NCBI RefSeq assembly: GCF_049309525.1
Contig: NC_133366.1
Coordinates: forward strand, 17,971,412-18,035,411
Origin: Garra rufa
Lineage: Eukaryota; Chordata; Actinopteri; Cypriniformes; Cyprinidae
Direction of reading: 5' to 3'
Length of the DNA: 64,000 bases
This document shows positions 55,374-64,000 of the stretch, piece by piece (positions within the stretch are counted from its first letter, which is position 1; every line of letters begins with the position of its first letter). Made by a program: the position numbers and the translations under genes. A model generated the notes under the pieces. It was not told where the DNA came from, made no database searches, and saw only the letters and a list, made by a program, of their open reading frames with translations.

Positions 55374-58300
55374 TTAAAGCTGCGAGCAGCGATGAACGGG
55401 CCCTCGCACCCGGGCTCACCGCCGACCGGTGGCTTCAGGAAATCAGCAAACGGTGGGCAGTATGCTTTTAATACAGTAAATGTAGAAAAAATATGTCATA
55501 AGTCATTTAAATGTGCCAAACTTGCCACTGCCAGATGGTGGCGCTATGCCTATAACTGATTATTGGCATGTAGATGTGTTCAGGCCAGCACTATTATCAA
55601 ACATATGAAGTTTGGTGCAGATTGACCTTGGTATGTTTGAGTTAGTGAAATATATGAGATATCCTGCTGCCAACAGGTGGTGCTATGATAATATCTGAAT
55701 ATTGGTCTTTAGGTGTCTTCAGGCCAGGACTCTTACCAAACCTGTGAATTTTGTGGCAGATCAGACATTTTCAGGCTAAGTTATAACCACTTCTATGTCT
55801 ATGCAGAAACATCAAACTTTGTCAGGCCACCCCGCACATGCCCTTTAATGAAAACTCAAGATCTTCACAATTTAACATCTCTAAGGCCTCAAGATCAGAC
55901 TGACCAAATATAATGTTGATTTAATTAAATGCAATCAATGCAAGGACTTCAGATAGATGCCAACTGTGAACCAGTATGCTACAAATAAGAACATGTAATT
56001 CATGATGATAGCAAAATGTTATTATTGCTTCCTCTATATCCACCACTTCTGCTTAAATGTCATTGATACCTATCTTTACAATTTTTGTATAATATATTTT
56101 TGTATAAAATCAATTGTTGTCATAACTAAGAATCAATAAGGAAGACGGTGCCCAGTTGGCACATGCATTCACAGTAACCATCTGCTGGTTTGGATTTTAA
56201 GTTTACAGAATTGAAAGGGTTACACTTTAAAATCAACACACAGACACATACACACAAAATATAAAATGTTGCCATCCAGTTTCATTTGTTAAAATTAACT
56301 ATATCAGTTAACATGACCAATAAATAAATAGCATTTATTAATGTTAATTAATATTAAGCTAAGAAAAAGTATTCATATAAAGTTTATGTACTGTGAATTA
56401 ACATGAACATGAACACAGTTCATGTGGGTGTACAGCAATACACAATAAAGTGCTCTATAAACGCTCCATTCTTTCAAAATATCTTTAAAAATTTTAACGG
56501 GGTGATATATATATTTATAACTGTTCTTAAAATTATGGTTTTCAGATGTTTTGAAGAGATAACAGTAACGTTTGTTTTGTTGTCAAAGTTTGTCTTAATT
56601 TTTTATTATTATTATTTTATATTCAATAAATAACACTATGTAAATATTGTCTATCAATGAAGATAAATTGATCATGCTAAAAAGTTGTATTTTTTTTAAA
56701 TCTTTTGCTATGTGACTGAATAGGACAAGTTTATGGTACAGTTAAGTACAAAATAAATAAAAAACAACAACTGCAAAATACGAACAATGAAAGACTTAGT
56801 GACCCTTTATATTTTCTCAAAATATCAGACTCTCAAAGATCAGACATATTTATGTAATTACACTACATACAGTATGTGCATTATGTTCAAAGATGGTCTG
56901 TAGAATGGCTCTCTACTCTGTCACCCTCTCTGCCTCTCACCCCTCCCCCCTGCAATAATGAGCTTCTCTGTGCCTGACTGAACGCACACACATACTGTAG
57001 AGACATTCACCAGAGTGACAGCAGGTTTCTGAGTTATCTTTTTAATTTTCTTTAATTCATTGAAGCTTGTATAAAATTTATATTTCCAGCACTTGCTCAG
57101 AATGATTAGATCTCTGTGTGAAAAAAGTTTTAAAGAGTTTGGATGCTGCACTTTAAAGATATAAAAAATTAGGGTTATGTTTTTTACTACATCTTTAAAA
57201 AATCACCATGTCAACACCGTTCGAGATATCCAAAATCCGCTCGCAATTTAACATCTTCAGAATCTTCTCTTCATGTTAAAAAAGTTTGGTGTGAACAGCT
57301 GGTTGTTCTTAGGAGTAGTGTGAATTTGTTTACTACCTGATTTTTCAAAAAATCCACCTTTAAATCAAAATAGCCGGCTTTCTGTTGGTCTTAGCTAATG
57401 AGTTTGATTTAGAAAGTTGTCCAGATTGATGAGAACAATATAAGTACAGAGTTTGGTGACTGTAGGAAAAACTAACCCCCCAACTTTTGTCAAAAGATGG
57501 CGCTATAGAGTGCCTGCTCCACGCCCATTTATGACCTTTTGCCAGTGTCTAACTATCATTAATATTGATGTGTGTGTTGAGTTTCATGAAATTCTAAGCA
57601 TGTTATCTGCCTCGAAAAGACAGGAATGTAATTTTAAAGTTTGACACGTTGCCATGGCAACAGCATTTGATTTATCATCGACCCCTTTACATATTCTTAT
57701 CGGCCGTGTTTTGACATGATTTTGATGAAGTTTAAAGAAAATCGAGTAAAATTAAGAGGCTGATTTCAAAGCATTTTGAAAATGACACGTTTCCTGCTGC
57801 CAGTTGGTGGCGCTATAACTTTGACTCATAATAGTCACATTTATGGAATCGGCATCATACAACGAACAAACTGGTGAAGTTTCATCAGAATCAGGCAATG
57901 TGTGCAACAGTTATTAGACACTTCCTGTTTCTCATTTCTCGCCATAACTTTGTCGCCTTGCCACGGCCAAACCGTTCGAGATATCAAAAATCTCCTCGCA
58001 ATTTAGCGTCCCCAATGTCTTGAGATCATGCTGACCGAGTTTGGTGACAATCCCATGGAATTCCTGGGAGGAGTACGTTAAATTCCAGAGCATGCGCTTT
58101 TTAAACAGCCCTAAATATCTCACTTCCTGTTGCGTGGAGCCCATGACATAGAGTACAAAAGTTGTTCAGCTCGATGAGTTCTATATGTGTACCGAGTTTC
58201 ATATCAATACGCGCAAGTATGTGTGCGCAGTACATCAAGTTTTCAAACTGTGTTCCAGGGGGCGCTGTAGAGGCCCTGAACCACGCCCGGGTCCCAGCCT

Positions 58301-58487
58301 CTGTGGCGTCCGGACGACGGCAGATTCCGACGTGTGTGCAAATTTTCAAGAGTTTTTGAGTATGTTAAGGCCCCCAAAAGTGCCCCAACGGTTGAAAAAA
58401 AATAAAAATAAAAAAAAAAAAAAAAAAAACAAATAAGAATCCTTAGAAGAACAATAGGGCCTTCGCCCTTTTGGGCTCGGGCCCTAA
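55374..58487 (+). repeat. Array unit 10: long type (3114 bp) with terminal module
   Basis: Near-identical to units 8 and 11; carries a 12-bp deletion near 56490 relative to them. Ends in a terminal module with the GCCC-TTTT-GGGC stem (about 58428-58487). Confidence 0.93.
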
Positions 58488-61400
58488 TTAAAGCTGCGAG
58501 CAGCGATGAACGGGCCCTCGCACCTGGGCTCACCGCCGACCGGTGGCTTCAGGAAATCAGCAAACGGTGGGCAGTATGCTTTTAATACAGTAAATGTAGA
58601 AAAAATATGTCATAAGTCATTTAAATGTGCCAAACTTGCCACTGCCAGATGGTGGCGCTATGCCTATAACTGATTATTGGCATGTAGATGTGTTCAGGCC
58701 AGCACTATTATCAAACATATGAAGTTTGGTGCAGACTGACCTTGGTATGTTTGAGTTAGTGAAATATATGATATATCCTGCTGCCAACAGGTGGTGCTAT
58801 GATAATATCTGAATATTGGTCTTTAGGTGTCTTCAGGCCAGGACTCTTACCAAACCTGTGAATTTTGTGGCAGATCAGACATTTTCAGGCTAAGTTATAA
58901 CCACTTCTATGTCTATGCAGAAACATCAAACTTTGTCAGGCCACCCCGCACATGCCCTTTAATGAAAACTCAAGATCTTCACAATTTAACATCTCTAAGG
59001 CCTCAAGATCAGACTGACCAAATATAATGTTGATTTAATTAAATGCAATCAATGCAAGGACTTCAGATAGATGCCAACTGTGAACCAGTATGCTACAAAT
59101 AAGAACATGTAATTCATGATGATAGCAAAATGTTATTATTGCTTCCTCTATATCCACCACTTCTGCTTAAATGTCATTGTTACCTATCTTTACAATTTTT
59201 GTATAATATATTTTTGTATAAAATCAATTGTTGTCATAACTAAGAATCAATAAGGAAGACGGTGCCCAGTTGGCACATGCATTCACAGTAACCATCTGCT
59301 AGTTTGGATTTTAAGTTTACAGAATTAAAAGGGTTACACTTTAAAATCAACACACAGACACATACACACAAAATATAAAATGTTGCCATCCAGTTTCATT
59401 TGTTAAAATTAACTATATCAGTTAACATGACCAATAAATAAATAGCATTTATTAATGTTAATTAATATTAAGCTAAGAAAAAGTATTCATATAAAGTTTA
59501 TGTACTGTGAATTAACATGAACATGAACACAGTTCATGTGGGTGTACAGCAATACACAATAAAGTGCTCTATAAACGCTCCATTCTTTCAAAATATCTTT
59601 AAAAATCAAGTTGAGTATTTTAACGGGGTGATATATATATTTATAACTGTTCTTAAAATTATGGTTTTCAGATGTTTTGAAGAGATAACAGTAACGTTTG
59701 TTTTGTTGTCAAAGTTTGTCTTAATTTTTTATTATTATTATTTTATATTCAATAAATAACACTATGTAAATATTGTCTATCAATGAAGATAAATTGATCA
59801 TGCTAAAAAGTTGTATTTTTTTAAATCTTTTGCTATGTGACTGAATAGGACAAGTTCATGGTACAGTTAAGTACAAAATAAATAAAAAACAACAACTGCA
59901 AAATACGAACAATGAAAGACTTAGTGACCCTTTATATTTTCTCAAAATATCAGACTCTCAAAGATCAGACATATTTATGTAATTACACTACATACAGTAT
60001 GTGCATTATGTTCAAAGATGGTCTGTAGAATGGCTCTCTACTCTGTCACCCTCTCTGCCTCTCACCCCTCCCCCCTGCAATAATGAGCTTCTCTGTGCCT
60101 GACTGAACGCACACACATACTGTAGAGACATTCACCAGAGTGACAGCAGGTTTCTGAGTTATCTTTTTAATTTTCTTTAATTCATTGAAGCTTGTATAAA
60201 ATTTATATTTCCAGCACTTGCTCAGAATGATTAGATCTCTGTGTGAAAAAAGTTTTAAAGAGTTTGGATGCTGCACTTTAAAGATATAAAAAATTAGGGT
60301 TATGTTTTTTACTACATCTTTAAAAAATCACCATGTCAACACCGTTCGAGATATCCAAAATCCGCTCGCAATTTAACATCTTCAGAATCTTCTCTTCATG
60401 TTAAAAAAGTTTGGTGTGAACAGCTGGTTGTTCTTAGGAGTAGTGTGAATTTGTTTACTACCTGATTTTTCAAAAAATCCACCTTTAAATCAAAATAGCC
60501 GGCTTTCTGTTGGTCTTAGCTAATGAGTTTGATTTAGAAAGTTGTCCAGATTGATGAGAACAATATAAGTACAGAGTTTGGTGACTGTAGGAAAAACTAA
60601 CCCCCCAACTTTTGTCAAAAGATGGCGCTATAGAGTGCCTGCTCCACGCCCATTTATGACCTTTTGCCAGTGTCTAACTATCATTAATATTGATGTGTGT
60701 GTTGAGTTTCATGAAATTCTAAGCATGTTATCTGCCTCGAAAAGACAGGAATGTAATTTTAAAGTTTGACACGTTGCCATGGCAACAGCATTTGATTTAT
60801 CATCGACCCCTTTACATATTCTTATCGGCCGTGTTTTGACATGATTTTGATGAAGTTTAAAGAAAATCGAGTAAAATTAAGAGGCTGATTTCAAAGCATT
60901 TTGAAAATGACACGTTTCCTGCTGCCAGTTGGTGGCGCTATAACTTTGACTCATAATAGTCACATTTATGGAATCGGCATCATACAACGAACAAACTGGT
61001 GAAGTTTCATCAGAATCAGGCAATGTGTGCAACAGTTATTAGACACTTCCTGTTTCTCATTTCTCGCCATAACTTTGTCGCCTTGCCACGGCCAAACCGT
61101 TCGAGATATCAAAAATCTCCTCGCAATTTAGCGTCCCCAATGTCTTGAGATCATGCTGACCGAGTTTGGTGACAATCCCATGGAATTCCTGGGAGGAGTA
61201 CGTTAAATTCCAGAGCATGCGCTTTTTAAACAGCCCTAAATATCTCACTTCCTGTTGCGTGGAGCCCATGACATAGAGTACAAAAGTTGTTCAGCTCGAT
61301 GAGTTCTATATGTGTACCGAGTTTCATATCAATACGCGCAAGTATGTGTGCGCAGTACATCAAGTTTTCAAACTGTGTTCCAGGGGGCGCTGTAGAGGCC

Positions 61401-61533
61401 CTGAACCACGCCCGGGTCCCAGCCTCTGTGGCGTCCGGACGACGGCAGATTCCGACGTGTGTGCAAATTTTCAAGAGTTTTTGAGTATGTTAAGGCCCCC
61501 AAAAGTGCCCCAACGGTTGAAAAAAAATAAAAA
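58488..61533 (+). repeat. Array unit 11: long type (3046 bp), no terminal module
   Basis: Near-identical to unit 10 (offset about 3125 bp in the middle) but stops at the A-rich tract and runs straight into the next unit start. Confidence 0.93.
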
Positions 61534-64000
61534 TTAAAGCTGCAAGCAGCGATGGGAGGGCCCTCGCACCGGGCTCACCGCCGACCTGTGGCGAATGGTG
61601 GGCACTATGCTTTTAACATAGTAAATTTAGGAGGAATATGTGGAAGTCATTTAGATGTGCCAGATTTCTTGCTGCCACCTGGTGGCGCTATGTGTATAAC
61701 TAAATATTGGCATGCTGATGAGTTCGAGCCAGCGATTTTATCAAACATATGAAGTTTGGTGCAGATTGAACATGGCATGCTTGAGTGTAATACATGACAT
61801 ATCCTGCTGCCAACAGGTGGCGCTATTACGGAATATTGGCTTTCAGACGTCTTCAGGCCAGGACTATTGCCAAACATGTCAAGTTTGGTGCAAATTGTAC
61901 ATTGCATGTTTAAGTTAGTGTAAAACAAGTAATTTGCTGTTGACAGCTGGTGGCGCTATGACTATAACTGAATATTGGCATGTAAATGTATTCAGTCCAG
62001 GACTCTTATCAAACATATTAAGTTTGGGGCTGATTGGACATTGCATGCCTGAGTTACAGTAACTTCCTGTTTCATTACATTAAGAGTATGCTTTAGCACT
62101 TAGCTAAATGTTGCTAACATGTTTCTAGCATGTTGCTACCCTATTTAACACTTGTTGATATTTTTAAAATGTTGCTGGGCTTCCACAACAGAATTAAACA
62201 TGTGACTTCCTGTTGCCAGCAGGTGGCACTATTACTATAACTGAATATGGGCATGAGCTTGTGTTCAGACCAGGACTCTTATCAAACATATTAAGCTTGG
62301 GTCAGATTGGACATTGTATGCATGAGTTACACTTATTTTTCTTTGTATTAATATCATGCTTTAGCTCTTAGCTAAGTGATGCTAGCATTTTTACTTGATT
62401 GTAGCATGATGCTAGCCTATTTAAAACTTGCTAACACTTTTTAATATGTTGCTAGGAGTCCGTAACACCAGTAAACGTCACTTCCTGTTGTCAGCAGGTG
62501 GCGCTGTGACTATAACTGAATATGGGCATATATATCTCTTCAGGCCAGGACTCTTATCAAACATGTGAAGTTTGGGGCTGATTGGACATTGCATGCCTGA
62601 GTTACAGTAACTTCCTGTTTCATTGCTTTAAGAGCATGCTTTAGCATTTAGCTAAATGTTGCTAACATGTTATAGCATGTTTCTAGCATGTTGCCACCCT
62701 GTTTAACACTTGTTGATATTTTTAAAATGTTGCTAGGCATCCACAACAGTATTAAACATGTGGCTTCCTATTACCAGCTGGTGGCGCTATGACTATAACT
62801 GAATACGGGCATGGGCGTGTGTTCAGGCCAGGACTCTTATCAAACATGTTAAGTTTGGGGCTGATTGGGCATTGTATGCCTGAGTTAGAGTAACTTCCTG
62901 TTTCATTGTATTATTAGCATGCTTTAGCATATTAGCTAAGTGTTGCTAGCATGCTTTACTATGTTTGTAGCATGTTGAATATTAATTTTGGGTCAGATTC
63001 GACATTATATACATGAGTTACAGCAATTTCCTTTTGTATTTGTATAAATAGCATGCTTTAGCTCTTAGCTAAGTGTTGCTAGCATGTTTTAGCATGTTTG
63101 TAGCGTGTTGCTAGCCTATTTAAGACTTGTTAACGCTTTTCAATATGTTGCTAGGAGTCCGTAACAGTGTTAAACATGTCACTTCCTGTTGTCAGCAGGT
63201 GGCGCTATGACTATAACTGAATATGGGCACTGACGTGTGTTCAGGACCAGAATGTTATCAAACATGTGAAGTTTGAGGCTGATCGGACATTGTATGCCTG
63301 AATTATAGCAACTTCCTTTTTCATGGCGAAACATCAAAGTTTGTCCGGCCGCCACGGACACGCCCTTCGACGAAAACTCTAAAGCTTCGCAATTTAACAT
63401 CGCAAAGGCCTTATGATGACACTCAGCAAATTTGAAGATGATCGGATGAAAACTGTAGGAGGAGTTCGTTAAAGTACGAGGCCTGAAAATGGCAAAAACT
63501 GCACAAAAATCGTACAGGAAATTCAATATAACGGACTTCCTGTTGGGTTTCGAATGTTGCACCAGGAGACTTTTTTGTAGGTATTGGTGTGTTACATATG
63601 TGTACCGAGTTTCGTACATGTACGTGAAACGCAGCTCGTGGCGCACTCCGTTGAAATTTTATAGGTGGCGCTATGGAGCCATTTTGGCACACCCACTTCT
63701 GAAAACCGTATCAGATGTAAATTTTCACAAGGTCTGATGCGTGTGCAAAGTTTCGTGAGTTTTCGGGCATGTTTAGGCCCTCAAAAAGACTTTTCATTTT
63801 GGAGAAGAAGAAGAAGAATAATAATAAACGGAGCAATTCCAATAGGGTCCTCGCACTGTAGTGCTCGGGCCCTAATAAAAAAAAAAAAAAAAACAAATAA
63901 GAATCCTTAGAAGAACAATAGGGCCTTCGCCCTTTTGGGCTCGGGCCCTAATAAGAAACGGAGCAGATCCAATAGGGTCCTCACACCATCGGTGCTCGGG
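61534..64000 (+). repeat. Array unit 12: diverged unit with GCTAGCATG-type subunits, runs off window
   Basis: Starts TTAAAGCTGCAAGCAGCG. It contains subunits of about 280 bp carrying a (C/T)CAG(C)AGGTGGCGCT motif followed by blocks rich in 'ttgctagcatgtt' and 'ttagctaa' (62080-63130). Ends with a short-type tail (63180-63820) and three terminal modules (63828-64000). Confidence 0.88.
63828..64000 (+). repeat. Three consecutive terminal modules with different hairpins
   Basis: Hairpins in order: inner stem GCACT-GT-AGTGC (63844-63873), GCCC-TTTT-GGGC (63920-63949), then CACC-ATC-GGTG at the window edge. All are framed by AGGG(T/C)C...GGGCCCT. Confidence 0.9.

Noticed and set aside
49250..59759. 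Repeated 60-80-codon frames in long units (for example starting MNMNTVHVG)
   Set aside because: AT-rich, present only because the units are near-identical; interrupted by the (AT)n in unit 1.
35271..64000. CRISPR-like or rDNA/5S array interpretation of the tandem units
   Set aside because: Unit size (1.5-3.1 kb), vertebrate context and lack of any rRNA-like sequence rule these out.

Overview
The window is vertebrate nuclear DNA, almost certainly from a cyprinid-type teleost. Evidence: intron-split genes with GT-AG splice sites, long AT-rich non-coding stretches, CA and AT microsatellites, and a very high density of short terminal-inverted-repeat DNA transposons of types I recognise as abundant in zebrafish/carp genomes. 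The species cannot be fixed from sequence alone.

Left half (1-34.8 kb): four protein genes that are also neighbours on human 11q12. (1) The last coding exon of zdhhc5 on + (4785-4998), ending in a PDZ ligand, with a 3' UTR to about 6.4 kb. (2) tmx2 on - (10281-16852), 8 coding exons joining in frame to 308 residues. (3) med19 on + (17451-22167), 6 exons, 240 residues, head to head with tmx2 across about 600 bp that probably holds a shared promoter. (4) slc43a1 on - (27842-34519), the last 10 coding exons (402 residues), whose 5' exons lie beyond an assembly gap of 500 N (34771-35270). Introns and intergenic DNA are packed with transposons: a TTAA-flanked piggyBac-like element at 1.2-3.1 kb, several other TTAA-flanked families, at least five copies of a TA-type fold-back family, and a Russian-doll nest at 23.2-26.8 kb (MITE, then hAT, then hAT, then MITE) with perfect 8-bp target duplications for both hATs.

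Right half (35.3-64 kb): no recognisable gene. It is one large array of head-to-tail repeat units, each opening with a TTAAAGCTGC(A/G)AGCAGCG hairpin followed by a GGGCCC-rich segment, and separated by (AAT)n/A-rich tracts and, in places, a terminal hairpin module ending GGGCCCTAAT. Five units are 1526-1544 bp, four are about 3.05-3.13 kb, and three are variants (1716, 3574 and at least 2467 bp). Inside the units, roughly 140-310-bp subunits each carry a same-strand motif of the type CCAGCAGGTGGCGCTA. That is the published vertebrate CTCF core; more than 50 such sites occur, three of them perfect core matches. The terminal modules show three different inner stems that each still pair, i.e. covariation. 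I could not name this repeat family. It is the best candidate for something undescribed: an amplifying, possibly Helitron/Helentron-like element that disperses arrays of CTCF-like sites immediately upstream of the visible slc43a1 exons.
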